A DNA stretch of 32,182 nt from Paludibacter sp. UBA5753 (GCA_002427615.1 DIFH01000137.1:47508-79689), one strand, 5' to 3'; positions 1-8,275 are shown, counted from the first letter of the stretch. Translations and numbers: made by a program. The notes: generated by a model not told the origin, from the letters alone.

Positions 1-474
1 CCTGAACCGATAGTCGAAGAAATAGTTGAAGAAACATCGGTAATTGAATCGAAAGAATCGAAAGAAATAATTTTTGAAACAAAAGCATCGAAAGAACTTA
101 CCGAAGTGATAAATAATCACGAAGTAAAAGTAACTACCGACGAATCAAAAAAAACAACCATAGCCGACAAAATTATCAGCCCGACAGTATCGCGCAACGA
201 GTTTATGTCGAAAGCCGACAATTCGTTAAGCGCCAGTATTGCCAATAAAAAGATTACCGATATCAAGCAAGCAATAAGCATCGGCGATCGTTTCCGTTTT
301 CAACGCGAACTTTTCAAAGGCAACGGAGAAGAAATGAACAAAACCCTCAATTACATTAATCAATTGGCAACTTTGGACGAAGTTACTTCGTTTTTACAAT
401 CGAAATACGGCTGGGATGGAGAAAACGAAACTACCGAAGATTTTTATCAGATTATAAAAAGAAAGTTTTTATAA
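1..474 (+). CDS. C-terminal part of an unknown Bacteroidota protein (5' end outside window)
   Basis: The frame is open from base 1, so the gene begins upstream of the window and only about 157 residues are seen. The first 50 or so residues are rich in Glu, Lys, Ser and Ile and look like a disordered acidic linker. The last 80 residues form a compact, probably helical region with the pattern ISIGDRFRFQRELFKGN, then a stretch about planning helices, ending KYGWDGENETTEDF and a basic tail. I remember similar C-terminal regions in uncharacterised Bacteroidota proteins, but I cannot name a function. No membrane segment is visible in the part present. rsmI follows after 110 bases on the same strand, so the two might share a transcript, although no clear promoter or terminator is seen between them. 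Confidence 0.8.
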   Translation, partial: PEPIVEEIVEETSVIESKESKEIIFETKASKELTEVINNHEVKVTTDESKKTTIADKIISPTVSRNEFMSKADNSLSASIANKKITDIKQAISIGDRFRFQRELFKGNGEEMNKTLNYINQLATLDEVTSFLQSKYGWDGENETTEDFYQIIKRKFL

Positions 475-584
475 AGATATTCACTGTCTGCAATCGGGAT
501 ACGAGAATATTTTCCCCGAAAGAAGAAATTTTGATTTCAAGGTTTTTCGATGTTTTGCAACCCTATATTAATTAAAGTCCCAGC

Positions 585-1256
585 ATGAAGTTATACGTCG
601 TTCCCACGCCTGTCGGAAATCTCGAAGACATGACCTTTCGGGCTATCCGGGTATTAAAAGAAGCCGATCTGATTTTAGCGGAAGATACGCGCACCAGCGG
701 ATTTTTGATGAAGCATTTTGGCATCGACACGCCCATGCAGTCGCATCATAAATTCAACGAACATAAAACGGTAGACTCCATCGTTCAGCGTATCAAAAGC
801 GGGCAATCTATTGCGCTGATTTCGGATGCAGGTACGCCCGCCATTTCCGACCCCGGATTTCTTATAGTTCGTCAATGCGTTGAGAACGATATTGAAGTGG
901 AATGCTTACCCGGGGCTACAGCCTTTGTTCCGGCGCTCGTTGCCTCGGGCTTACCCAACGACAGGTTTTGTTTCGAAGGATTCTTGCCTCAAAAAAAAGG
1001 AAGACAAACAAAAATAAACAACCTGAAAAACGAAACACGAACCATGATTTTCTATGAATCCCCATTCCGTTTAGTTAAAACGCTTACTCAGTTTTCAGAA
1101 GTTTTAGGCGCTGAAAGAAAAGCCTCCGTATCGCGTGAAATCTCGAAAATTTATGAAGAAACAAAACGCGGTACTTTATCTGAATTAACTCAATATTTTA
1201 GCGAGCATCAACCCAAAGGAGAAATAGTTATAATAGTTGCAGGATTAGAAGAATAA
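585..1256 (+). CDS. rsmI: RsmI, 16S rRNA 2'-O-methyltransferase (C1402)
   Basis: The 223-residue protein should add the 2'-O-methyl group of C1402 in 16S rRNA from S-adenosylmethionine, in the ribosomal decoding centre. It has the tetrapyrrole-methylase-like fold signature of the family: YVVPTPVGNLEDMTFRA at the start, LAEDTRTSGFL (31-41), SDAGTPAISDPG (80-91), PGATAFVPALVASGLP (109-124) and EGFLPQKKGR (131-140). The start is the first Met of the canonical N-terminal strand. It is shorter than the roughly 285-residue E. coli protein because the small C-terminal domain is missing. The frame ends naturally, so this is a short form rather than a truncation. A promoter for the next gene begins within the last 20 bases of this one. 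Confidence 0.95.
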   Translation: MKLYVVPTPVGNLEDMTFRAIRVLKEADLILAEDTRTSGFLMKHFGIDTPMQSHHKFNEHKTVDSIVQRIKSGQSIALISDAGTPAISDPGFLIVRQCVENDIEVECLPGATAFVPALVASGLPNDRFCFEGFLPQKKGRQTKINNLKNETRTMIFYESPFRLVKTLTQFSEVLGAERKASVSREISKIYEETKRGTLSELTQYFSEHQPKGEIVIIVAGLEE

Positions 1257-1267
1257 CACTAACTTTG
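1237..1267 (+). promoter_or_regulatory. Bacteroidota-type promoter for the coiled-coil lipoprotein gene
   Basis: TTG at 1237-1239, then 20 bases, then TAACTTTG at 1260-1267. This fits the Bacteroidota sigma-ABfr pattern (TTTG/TTG near -33, TAnnTTTG near -7). Transcription would start near 1274, giving a leader of about 80 bases before the ATG at 1354. The -33 element lies inside the end of rsmI. Confidence 0.55.
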
Positions 1268-1353
1268 TACCGGAATTCAAAAGGAAAAACAAATACAAAA
1301 CAAAGCAGTATTTTCAACACAAAAACAGTTACTTTTCAAAACTCACAACTAAA

Positions 1354-2223
1354 ATGAAACCTATATTTTCAGTTATTGTATTTTCATTGCTTATATTTAC
1401 TTCATGCGGATACAAATCATCTGAATACAAAGCTTTACAAGCCCAAAACGATTCACTTTTGAGAGTTAAACATCAAATGCAGGAAGAGCTTGATGGTTAT
1501 TTCTCCACCATGAATCAGATTGAGCAAAACATTGAAAAAATAAAAGAAACACAAGGAATCCTTTCCAACCAACCCGTTGGAGAAGAACTTGATTCGGATG
1601 CACGCATGAAAATCAATGATGATTTGTTGTATCTGAATGAGTTGTTACAGGCAAATAAAGATGAACTTGCCCGACTGAAAGCAAAAATTAAACGCAGCTC
1701 TTTCAAATCGGCAGAACTGGAACGCAGTCTGGTCAGACTCACAAAGGCATTAGAAGAAGAGTCGGCCAAAGTAGCGCTTTTGCAAACCGAACTGGCCGCT
1801 AAAGATTCATTGATTGCAGAATTAGGCACAACAGTCGAAACCATGGATAACGACATCGAAAATCTGAAAACCGACGTAACCATTAAAGAATCAAAAATTG
1901 CCGAACAGGATGAAACCATACACACAGCCTGGTATGTTTTTGGAACGCGGAAAGAACTGAAGGAACAGAAGATCGTCACATCGGATGGACTTTTTAGCCC
2001 GAAACGTGTTCTGCAAAGCGATTTCAACAAAAATTATTTTGTTCGTATCGACGCCCGTAAAACAAAATCGATCCCTTTATTTTCTACTCGCGCCAAAATC
2101 CTTACTTCGCACCCGAAATCGTCGTACACGCTCGAAAAAGAAAACGACAACTTCGTGCTTCTCATTACGGATACTGAAGATTTCTGGAGTATCAGCAAAT
2201 ACCTGGTTATCGAAGTTGAATAA
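1354..2223 (+). CDS. Coiled-coil lipoprotein of unknown function
   Basis: This 289-residue protein starts with a lipoprotein signal peptide: a short basic start, a hydrophobic core and lipobox IFTSC with Cys18 as the lipidated residue. Residues about 25-190 are a long run of charged heptads (EYKALQAQNDSLLRVK, DELARLKAKIKRSSFKS, KVALLQTELAAKDSLIAEL), predicted to be coiled coil. The last 95 residues form a small globular domain beginning near HTAWYVFGTRKELKE and ending in strand-like segments. The overall design, an anchored lipoprotein with a rod and a compact tip, is common in Bacteroidales. I recall that some relatives are annotated as Cbp1-family collagen-binding adhesins, but I cannot confirm that here and would not transfer the function. 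It has its own promoter, and a hairpin follows at 2257-2289. Confidence 0.85.
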   Translation: MKPIFSVIVFSLLIFTSCGYKSSEYKALQAQNDSLLRVKHQMQEELDGYFSTMNQIEQNIEKIKETQGILSNQPVGEELDSDARMKINDDLLYLNELLQANKDELARLKAKIKRSSFKSAELERSLVRLTKALEEESAKVALLQTELAAKDSLIAELGTTVETMDNDIENLKTDVTIKESKIAEQDETIHTAWYVFGTRKELKEQKIVTSDGLFSPKRVLQSDFNKNYFVRIDARKTKSIPLFSTRAKILTSHPKSSYTLEKENDNFVLLITDTEDFWSISKYLVIEVE

Positions 2224-2256
2224 AGTTAATGATTTTCATTATCAGTTAGAAAACTT

Positions 2257-2289
2257 AATGCGTTTCCTTTATTCTGGAGGAAACGCATT
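2257..2289 (+). terminator. Terminator-like hairpin after the lipoprotein gene
   Basis: Perfect 11-bp stem AATGCGTTTCC (2257-2267) / GGAAACGCATT (2279-2289) with an 11-base loop, followed by the weak T-run CTTATTT. It begins 33 bases after the lipoprotein stop and ends 31 bases before the HAD gene start. Likely a factor-independent terminator, although the poor T-tract leaves room for a leader or RNA-stability hairpin. Confidence 0.5.
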
Positions 2290-2320
2290 CTTATTTAGCC
2301 CAATATATCCACCTACAAAT

Positions 2321-3013
2321 ATGTACAAATACGTTTTCCTCGATTTAGATGACACCCTGTGGGATTTTCATGCCAACGCACGGCTTTCGTTACAAGACAT
2401 GTTCGAAGACCGTAAACTTTACCGCTATTTCGAAAATTTCAATGAGTTTTTTGACATTTATGCCAAACGCAACATTGAACTTTGGGAATCGTACGGCAAA
2501 GGTGAAATAACCAAAGAGTTTCTTATGTCCGAACGATTTCGATATCCACTTGCAAAAATGGGCGTTGACGACATGCAACTGTCCGAGGAAATAGGAATTC
2601 AATATTTAGAAATTCTGCCTACGAAAAAAGCTTTAATGCCCTTTGCCAAAGAACTGCTCGATTATCTTTATCCTAAATATCCGCTTACCATTATCTCAAA
2701 CGGTTTTACTGAAGTACAATACAAAAAACTTAAAAGCGCCGATATCGAACATTATTTTTCGCACATCGTGCTTTCCGAAGCGGCAAAGGCGTTGAAACCC
2801 GATAAGAATATTTTTGAATATGCCCTGAAACTAAACAAGGCAAAAGCGTCGGAAGCCATCATGATAGGCGACAGTTACGAAGCCGACATGAAGGGAGCGC
2901 AAAATGCGCATATCGATCAGATTTACTATCCGCTTTATCCTGTAGCAAAAGCAGAAAAACCATCCTGCACTTATCTTATCAATTCGTTGGAGGAAGTAAT
3001 GTCAATTTTGTAA
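2321..3013 (+). CDS. HAD-family phosphatase, YjjG-type nucleotidase
   Basis: This 230-residue haloacid dehalogenase superfamily hydrolase shows all four motifs: FLDLDDTLW with nucleophile Asp8 and acid/base Asp10, SNG at 126-128, Lys159 in ALKPDK, and the metal-binding GDSYEAD at 183-189. The helical cap lies between residues 16 and 95. The DLDDTLWDF start and overall size match the YjjG subgroup, which dephosphorylates (non-canonical) pyrimidine nucleoside monophosphates in the cytoplasm. I chose the ATG at 2321 because the HAD strand begins there. An in-frame extension back to 1985 would overlap the lipoprotein gene and has no family counterpart. Substrate specificity is inferred from the subgroup only. 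It converges with the minus-strand Rossmann gene, 21 bases away. Confidence 0.9.
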   Translation: MYKYVFLDLDDTLWDFHANARLSLQDMFEDRKLYRYFENFNEFFDIYAKRNIELWESYGKGEITKEFLMSERFRYPLAKMGVDDMQLSEEIGIQYLEILPTKKALMPFAKELLDYLYPKYPLTIISNGFTEVQYKKLKSADIEHYFSHIVLSEAAKALKPDKNIFEYALKLNKAKASEAIMIGDSYEADMKGAQNAHIDQIYYPLYPVAKAEKPSCTYLINSLEEVMSIL

Positions 3014-3034
3014 ATTTATCGGAAACAATCATTC

Positions 3035-3712
3035 TTACAGTTTATATCCGGCTGTCAGACTGATGTCTTTCCCATTCAACACTTTTGATGAATAACCCGA
3101 AACACTGACATTGACCATCGACAATCCGATTTCTTCCAAACTATTGAATCCTGCTGGGAAAAGTTTTTTACCAAGAGGGAAAAGCCAATTAATGTATTTG
3201 TAAAACGAATGCGCATTCTTCAAGCCACGAATCGGTTTGATAAATCCGGGACGGTATGCAAAAACATGCTTAAAGGGCAATTTCATTAGTTCGTTTTCGG
3301 TTTTACCCTTCACCACCGCCCAATGGCTCTTTGATTTTTCGTTACTGTCGGTTCCCTGTCCCGAAACATAGCAAAAAGTCATATTGCAATTCAATGTACT
3401 CAGTATTTCGGCAAAATTCAGGGTAAGGGTATAAGTCAGCTTATAATATTCCTCTTTTGACTTTCCTATCGATGAAACCCCAAGGCAAAAGAAACAGGCA
3501 TCATAACCCGACAATTCATTTTCAAGAGAATGAAAATCAAAAAAATCGGAATGAATAATCTCTTTTAATTTCGGATGCTGAAAACCGACAGATTTACGAT
3601 TAATAATCAAAATTTCATCAACCTGATTATTTTTTAAACAAATATCCAGGACGCCCTCTCCGACCATTCCGGTCGCTCCGGTAATAATTACTTTCATTCC
3701 TTTAGCATTCAT
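3035..3712 (-). CDS. Atypical short-chain dehydrogenase/epimerase-like Rossmann protein
   Basis: The 225-residue protein begins with a dinucleotide-binding Rossmann motif, VIITGATGMVGEGV (Gly12, Gly15, Gly18), followed by ILIINRK at the end of the second strand, typical of NAD(P)-binding proteins. FFCLGVSS and YVSGQGTDS correspond to the later strands. Where classical SDRs have YxxxK, this protein reads WAVVK in SHWAVVKGKTENEL, so the catalytic Tyr is absent while the Lys is kept. This is usual for atypical SDRs that resemble NmrA or TIP30 proteins, and the role could be reductase or redox-sensing regulator. A second Met at 3697 sits directly before the first strand and may be the true start. 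It lies 18 bases after the rel gene and is probably cotranscribed with it. Substrate unknown. Confidence 0.85.
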   Translation of the reverse strand: MNAKGMKVIITGATGMVGEGVLDICLKNNQVDEILIINRKSVGFQHPKLKEIIHSDFFDFHSLENELSGYDACFFCLGVSSIGKSKEEYYKLTYTLTLNFAEILSTLNCNMTFCYVSGQGTDSNEKSKSHWAVVKGKTENELMKLPFKHVFAYRPGFIKPIRGLKNAHSFYKYINWLFPLGKKLFPAGFNSLEEIGLSMVNVSVSGYSSKVLNGKDISLTAGYKL

Positions 3713-3730
3713 TGAATAGTTCGTTTAAAA

Positions 3731-5923
3731 TTAAGATCTTGAAACGTTTTTCACCCCTTTCACCAACCTGATTTTTTTTATAATCCCTTCCAGTTCTTTG
3801 ATGTCGTTAACCATGATAGTCAGGTTCCCCTGGAAAAGACCGGCATTTGAATCAATGGAAATGGAACGCAGCGAAATGTTTTTTTCTTTTGAAATCAGAG
3901 AAGTAATATTGGTAACAATACCGATATCATCGTGACCTACAATGCGCAAAGTAATCGGATACTGCGAACCGACCGACTTTCCCGACCAACGGGCTTTAAC
4001 AATGCGATATCCGAAACGGGCAATCATTTGTGGTGCATTCGGACAGTCGGTTCGATGTATTTTTATTCCGCCCGTTACAGAAACAAAGCCGAAAACATCG
4101 TCGCCGTAAATCGGATTACAACATTTCGACAATTTGAAATCGACATTTTTCAAATCCTGACCAATCACCAAAACATCGTCCTTGCCAACAGTTTCTTTGG
4201 AATGCATTTCTGTCGTAAACGATTCGGCGCTCCTGATTTCAGGTTGGTCGATCGATGCTTCACGTTTTTCCAGGTCGAGATACGCTTCACGAACATCAAG
4301 TATATCAAGTTTTTCCAGTGCAATTTCCTGATAAAAATCGCTAACTGTTTTAAATCCTTTTTTCTTGGCTAAACGGGAAATTTTACCCTCGTCCAGGTCA
4401 ATTTTCCAGTTTTTAAACCGGCGCATCAGGGTTTCACGACCCAACTCGGCATCTTTAAATTCAATTTCTTTAAGCGCCTGACGGATTTTGTTTTTAGCTT
4501 TCGAGGTGGTTACGACGTTCAACCACGATACATTGGGCTTTTGTGTAGGCGAAGTCAGCACTTCAACCTGATCACCGTTATTCAGCACGTATTTTATCGA
4601 CATATTTTTGCCATTTACTTTGGCGCCAACACATTTTGAACCCAATCCCGAATGAACTGAAAAGGCAAAGTCAAGCGCCGTGGCCCCTTTCGGCAATTTA
4701 TGTAAATCGCCGTTGGGCGTAAACACAAACACTTCTTTATCATACAGATTGAGTTTGAACTCATCCATAAAATCAACGGCATTCAGTTCAGGGTTTTCAA
4801 GAATTTCCTGGATATTCTTCAACCATTCATCCATTCCTGACTCGCTTTTTATGCCTTTATATTTCCAGTGCGCGGCAAGACCTTTTTCTGCCACTTCGTC
4901 CATCCTGACGGTACGAATCTGAACTTCGACCCATTTCCCCTGCGGTCCTAACACGGTGGTATGCAAACTCTCATATCCGTTCGATTTTGGGATTGAAAGC
5001 CAGTCGCGCAACCGTTTCGGGTTAGGTTGATACATATCGGCAACAATAGAATAAGCCTGCCAACAAGCTGCTTTTTCCTTTTCGTAAGGCACATCGAAAA
5101 TAATGCGGATAGCAAAAAGATCATAAATATTCTCGAATAGGGTATTTTGTTTTTTAATCTTGTTGTAAATAGAATGAATCGACTTTGTACGTCCTTTAAT
5201 TTCAAATTTATACCCCAATTCTTTCAGTTTTTCTTCCAAAGGGTTTATAAACTCATAAATATACTTATCACGCGAACGTTTTGTTTCATTCAATTTCTGC
5301 GCAATCTCCTTGAAAATTTCGCGATTTGTATATTTAAGTGACAAATCCTCAAGCTCGGTTTTTATGGCATACAAGCCCATCCTGTGCGCTAAAGGCGCAT
5401 ACAAAAACGAGCTCTCACGCGCCACATTCTGACGATTGTCGGAATTGTAAGCATCAAGGGTACGCATTATTTGCAAATGTTCAGCAATTATGATAAGAAT
5501 CACCCTGATATCCTCAGCAAAAGTCAAAAACAATTTCCGGAAATTTTCAGTTTCGATGGAAGTGTTACGCTCGTACAATTCACGTACACGCAACATGCCC
5601 TGAATAATTCCACTCACACTTGTCTGAAATTTTAAATCAATTTCAGCAGATTCAATCTGTTTGTTCTCTACGAGTTCCTGAAGAAGAACGCTCAATACAG
5701 CCGCCTTCCCCAAACCAATTTCATTCAGTAAGGTATCGATTATACAGAGCTTGTCCATTAAGGAATGTCCATAAGGAATTTCAGTTGAACTCTGACTCTC
5801 ATAATACTTTTTCAAAAGCGACTTAAGCTCTTTCCTTTCTTCATACGTAAAAAGATTGGCATGAGTGTGCAATAGCCGGCTATAATATAAACGAAAAGTC
5901 GAAGGATTACTAACTTTTGTCAT
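3731..5923 (-). CDS. rel: Rel/SpoT-family (p)ppGpp synthetase with degenerate hydrolase domain
   Basis: This 730-residue protein has the long RelA/SpoT architecture: HD-like domain (about 30-200), synthetase domain (about 215-355), TGS (395-457), zinc-finger/conserved-Cys region (CCNPIYGDDV, 601-610) and ACT domain (656-728). Synthetase motifs are intact: GRTKSIHSIYNK (244-255), YDLFAIRI, RLRDWLSIPKSNGYESLHTT and EVQIRT..MDEVAEKGLAAHW. RLRD (304-307) is the basic RxKD type of bifunctional Rel enzymes, not the EFDD of E. coli RelA. The hydrolase site is changed: the family HDxxED reads QELVEN (82-87) and the later LADRLHNMRT reads IAEHLQIMRT. It is therefore likely a (p)ppGpp synthase without hydrolase activity, which needs a second homologue elsewhere to degrade the alarmone. 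A TATATTTG promoter lies just upstream. Confidence 0.93.
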   Translation of the reverse strand: MTKVSNPSTFRLYYSRLLHTHANLFTYEERKELKSLLKKYYESQSSTEIPYGHSLMDKLCIIDTLLNEIGLGKAAVLSVLLQELVENKQIESAEIDLKFQTSVSGIIQGMLRVRELYERNTSIETENFRKLFLTFAEDIRVILIIIAEHLQIMRTLDAYNSDNRQNVARESSFLYAPLAHRMGLYAIKTELEDLSLKYTNREIFKEIAQKLNETKRSRDKYIYEFINPLEEKLKELGYKFEIKGRTKSIHSIYNKIKKQNTLFENIYDLFAIRIIFDVPYEKEKAACWQAYSIVADMYQPNPKRLRDWLSIPKSNGYESLHTTVLGPQGKWVEVQIRTVRMDEVAEKGLAAHWKYKGIKSESGMDEWLKNIQEILENPELNAVDFMDEFKLNLYDKEVFVFTPNGDLHKLPKGATALDFAFSVHSGLGSKCVGAKVNGKNMSIKYVLNNGDQVEVLTSPTQKPNVSWLNVVTTSKAKNKIRQALKEIEFKDAELGRETLMRRFKNWKIDLDEGKISRLAKKKGFKTVSDFYQEIALEKLDILDVREAYLDLEKREASIDQPEIRSAESFTTEMHSKETVGKDDVLVIGQDLKNVDFKLSKCCNPIYGDDVFGFVSVTGGIKIHRTDCPNAPQMIARFGYRIVKARWSGKSVGSQYPITLRIVGHDDIGIVTNITSLISKEKNISLRSISIDSNAGLFQGNLTIMVNDIKELEGIIKKIRLVKGVKNVSRS

Positions 5924-5961
5924 GAGTTATTGATTATTAAAACATGAAATTTTTCTTATTG

Positions 5962-5969
5962 CAAATATA
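5962..5969 (-). promoter_or_regulatory. -7 box of the rel promoter
   Basis: Read on the minus strand the sequence is TATATTTGC, a full match to the Bacteroidota -7 element, 38 bases upstream of the rel ATG. No convincing -33 box at the usual spacing. The predicted leader is about 30 bases. Confidence 0.5.
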
Positions 5970-6095
5970 CGACACAAAAATCAAGATGCCTGAAAAGGAG
6001 AATGAAAAAAATGAAGAATTCGATTAAATTGAAAGAAAGAGCAAAAAACAATGAAAAAAATAGACTTTTGAGATGGTGTATTGAATTTTCTTTTC

Positions 6096-6103
6096 TAAAT
6101 TTG
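6096..6103 (+). promoter_or_regulatory. -7 box for the membrane protein-DUF3822-rsmD operon
   Basis: TAAATTTGC on the plus strand, about 90 bases upstream of the ATG at 6194. It lies inside the longer open frame that begins at 6002, which argues that translation really starts at 6194. The -33 element is weak. Confidence 0.4.
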
Positions 6104-6193
6104 CACACTGAAAAAAACCCTTTGTATTTACTTCATAAATCAGAAGTCAAATATTATAAAAAAGCAAGTTCAATAAAAAAACAATATTTCAGC

Positions 6194-6877
6194 ATGAAAA
6201 CAATAATCAAGATTTTACTTGTAGCTTCAATTGGATTACTTTCGTATTTCTGCGTAATGAGTATTTTAACTCCAATCAAATTTGATGAGACAAAAACTGC
6301 AAGAGAAAAAGAAATTATTCAACGATTAATCGATATTCGCACAGCAGAAGTTGAATATAAAACCCAAAAAGGCGCATATACCGATAATTTTGATGAATTA
6401 ATTAAATTCTTAAAATCTTCGAAGAAAAAAACAGTATTGAAAGAAGGTTCATTATCCGACAAGCAACTTGAAGCAGGTCTGACAGAAAAAATGGCTGCAA
6501 AAATCGTACGCAGTGGCAACAGAAGTGAGATTATCGCTAAGGGCTTAGAAAACTTCCGTCGCGACACTGCTTATTTAGATATGATCGAATCAATTTTCCC
6601 TCAAAAATATACGGCTGAAACTATTGACCAAATTGCAATTATCCCTTACTCAAATAACGAAAGATTTGAATTAAAAGTTAACAATGAGTATTATAATGCG
6701 ACAAAAATTAAAATCCCATTGTTTGAAGCATCTGCACATTTCAAAACATATCTGTATGATTTGAATCGCCAGGAATTGTTAAACATAATCGATGTTCAAA
6801 CGAAATTAGAAAAATATCCGGGCTTAAAAGTTGGTTCAATTGAAGAACCTAATAACAACGCCGGAAACTGGGAATAA
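6194..6877 (+). CDS. Membrane-anchored protein of unknown function, pseudopilin-like N-terminus
   Basis: The 227-residue protein has one hydrophobic helix at residues 4-25 and a predicted extracytoplasmic body. Just after the helix it reads EKEIIQRLIDIRTAEVEYKTQKGAYTDNFDELIKF in pieces that resemble the start of type II secretion pseudopilins (long helix, then a KGxYTDNFDEL turn). A type IV prepilin cleavage site is not visible, so true pilin status is doubtful. The rest is charged and has no motif I recognise. The start at 6194 places the ATG directly before the membrane helix. The frame extends upstream to 6002, but that part is basic, low in complexity and contains the likely promoter. It is followed after 71 bases by the DUF3822 gene and then rsmD, probably one operon. 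Function unknown. Confidence 0.8.
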   Translation: MKTIIKILLVASIGLLSYFCVMSILTPIKFDETKTAREKEIIQRLIDIRTAEVEYKTQKGAYTDNFDELIKFLKSSKKKTVLKEGSLSDKQLEAGLTEKMAAKIVRSGNRSEIIAKGLENFRRDTAYLDMIESIFPQKYTAETIDQIAIIPYSNNERFELKVNNEYYNATKIKIPLFEASAHFKTYLYDLNRQELLNIIDVQTKLEKYPGLKVGSIEEPNNNAGNWE

Positions 6878-6948
6878 TAAATTGTTATTGCCACAAGGGC
6901 AATCGGCAATTTGGCATTATATAATTTATAACGCATTTGCCCAACAAA

Positions 6949-7674
6949 ATGAATACATTTTCCGTTAATTCTAACGACCAACATTATAGTTTATCCATCC
7001 GGTTTACATCGGATGGATTTTCTTTATTGATTTCGGACGAAAATCAGTTTCAAATATCCACTAAAAATGTTTCGTTCGATTTATTTTCAAAATCAGAGGA
7101 GGATTTTCTGGATTTATTGGACAAAGAACTGGAACTGAATATAAATTATCAGGCAATACGCATAATTTTCGAAACTGACCTTTATTCTGTCATACCCAAG
7201 CCGCTGTTCAACACAGAAACTGCAAAAGAATTGCTTAATTTACAACATCATAACATAAACCCGACAGACATAATATTACACAATGAGCTTTTAGCATGGG
7301 ATGCTGTTCTCGTATTTGCCATACCGGTTGCAGTTAATTCTGTCATGTCGAAAATTTTACCTGAGATCAAAATTGAACATCACATCTATTCGTTTATAAC
7401 CGATTCCGTCGCCCTGCAAAATGACCCCAATATGCACATTTGGGTGCGTCAGAACATAATGGATGTAGTGATTCTTGACAAAGGGAATCTTCGTTTAATA
7501 AAAAGTTTCAATTTTACGACCACCGAAGATTTTGTATATTATATTATGAGTTTGTTCGAATTACTTCCATTGGATACCGAACAATGCCAACTGGTCATAT
7601 ACAATTCAAAAAAGCAACCCAAACTCATCGAATTAACTTCAAAATACATAAAACACTGCAAATCCGCAGATTAA
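6949..7674 (+). CDS. DUF3822 family protein
   Basis: This 241-residue protein matches the DUF3822 family in size, overall pattern and position before rsmD. Visible features include HYSLSIRFTSDGFSLLISD near the start, IIFETDLYSVIPKPLF around residue 80, and a second half with MHIWVRQNIMDVVILDKGNLRLIKSFNF. The two similar halves of alternating strands suggest an actin/Hsp70-like (ASKHA) fold, which is my inference. No signal peptide or membrane helix, so it is probably cytoplasmic. I chose the ATG at 6949; the upstream TTG at 6937 adds only four residues. Its stop is 5 bases before the rsmD start, so the two are very likely cotranslated or coupled. The conserved pairing hints at a role near rRNA modification or ribosome assembly, but no activity is known to me. 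Confidence 0.85.
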   Translation: MNTFSVNSNDQHYSLSIRFTSDGFSLLISDENQFQISTKNVSFDLFSKSEEDFLDLLDKELELNINYQAIRIIFETDLYSVIPKPLFNTETAKELLNLQHHNINPTDIILHNELLAWDAVLVFAIPVAVNSVMSKILPEIKIEHHIYSFITDSVALQNDPNMHIWVRQNIMDVVILDKGNLRLIKSFNFTTTEDFVYYIMSLFELLPLDTEQCQLVIYNSKKQPKLIELTSKYIKHCKSAD

Positions 7675-7679
7675 GAAAC

Positions 7680-8216
7680 ATGAGAATTATCAGCGGAACC
7701 TATAAAGGAAGAAGGATAAGCGCGCCGGGAAATATTACCGCACGTCCTACAACCGACTTTGCAAAAGAAGGATTATTCAATCTTTTAAATAATCGTATTG
7801 ATTTTGAAGACATTGATGTGCTTGATTTATTTGCGGGAATAGGCAGTATCAGCATTGAATTTGTTTCCCGCGGCTGCAGAAGCGCCATTAGCATAGAACA
7901 AAACGAACGCCAATGTGCATTTATACGCAAAATATGCAACGAACTCAAAATAACAAATCTGAATTTACTGAAAACAGATGTTTTCAAATTTATAAATTCA
8001 TGCCATTCAAAATTCGATTTAATTTTTGCTGATCCTCCTTATGAATTAAATCAATTAACCGAAATACCGGATTTAATCTTCAATCAGCAGTTATTAAAAC
8101 CTGGTGGACTTTTCATTTTAGAGCACTCGGCAAAAAACAGTTTTACTTCACATCCGAAATTTGCAGATCACAGAAAATACGGAAATGTAAACTTCAGTTT
8201 CTTCGCCGAAAAATAG
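7680..8216 (+). CDS. rsmD: RsmD, 16S rRNA guanine-N2 methyltransferase (G966)
   Basis: This 178-residue class I methyltransferase should methylate N2 of G966 in 16S rRNA using S-adenosylmethionine. The family signature is clear: MRIISGTYKGRRI at the start, ARPTTDFAKE (21-30), the SAM-binding DLFAGIGSISIEF (49-61), an acidic Glu after the second strand (SIEQN), and the catalytic ADPPYE (117-122), the NPPY-type motif of amino-group methyltransferases. Length is normal for the family. The start at 7680 is fixed by the conserved MRIISG; the longer frame from 7584 overlaps the DUF3822 gene out of frame and is not used. It is the last gene of the operon and is closed by the terminator at 8221. Confidence 0.95.
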   Translation: MRIISGTYKGRRISAPGNITARPTTDFAKEGLFNLLNNRIDFEDIDVLDLFAGIGSISIEFVSRGCRSAISIEQNERQCAFIRKICNELKITNLNLLKTDVFKFINSCHSKFDLIFADPPYELNQLTEIPDLIFNQQLLKPGGLFILEHSAKNSFTSHPKFADHRKYGNVNFSFFAEK

Positions 8217-8220
8217 AATA

Positions 8221-8256
8221 AAAAAGGCTTTTCTGACAAATAGAAAAGCCTTTTTT
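8221..8256. terminator. Perfect bidirectional terminator between rsmD and the decarboxylase gene
   Basis: A perfect 14-bp stem AAAAAGGCTTTTCT (8221-8234) and its complement (8242-8255) with a 7-base loop. A-runs on one side and T-runs on the other allow it to work in both directions. It starts 5 bases after the rsmD stop and lies 20 bases beyond the minus-strand decarboxylase stop. Confidence 0.9.
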
Positions 8257-8275
8257 CACTCAAATTATACGGACT

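Noticed and set aside
1515..2030. 171-codon open frame on the minus strand opposite the lipoprotein
   Set aside because: Ser-rich antisense shadow of a coiled-coil gene; no motif, and the plus-strand gene is well supported.
1985..2320. Upstream extension of the HAD gene in the same frame
   Set aside because: It overlaps the lipoprotein gene, crosses the hairpin at 2257-2289, and the HAD fold begins exactly at the ATG at 2321.
6002..6193. 64-residue N-terminal extension of the membrane-anchored protein
   Set aside because: Lys/Asn-rich low-complexity translation, contains the likely promoter box at 6096, and the membrane helix begins right after the ATG at 6194.
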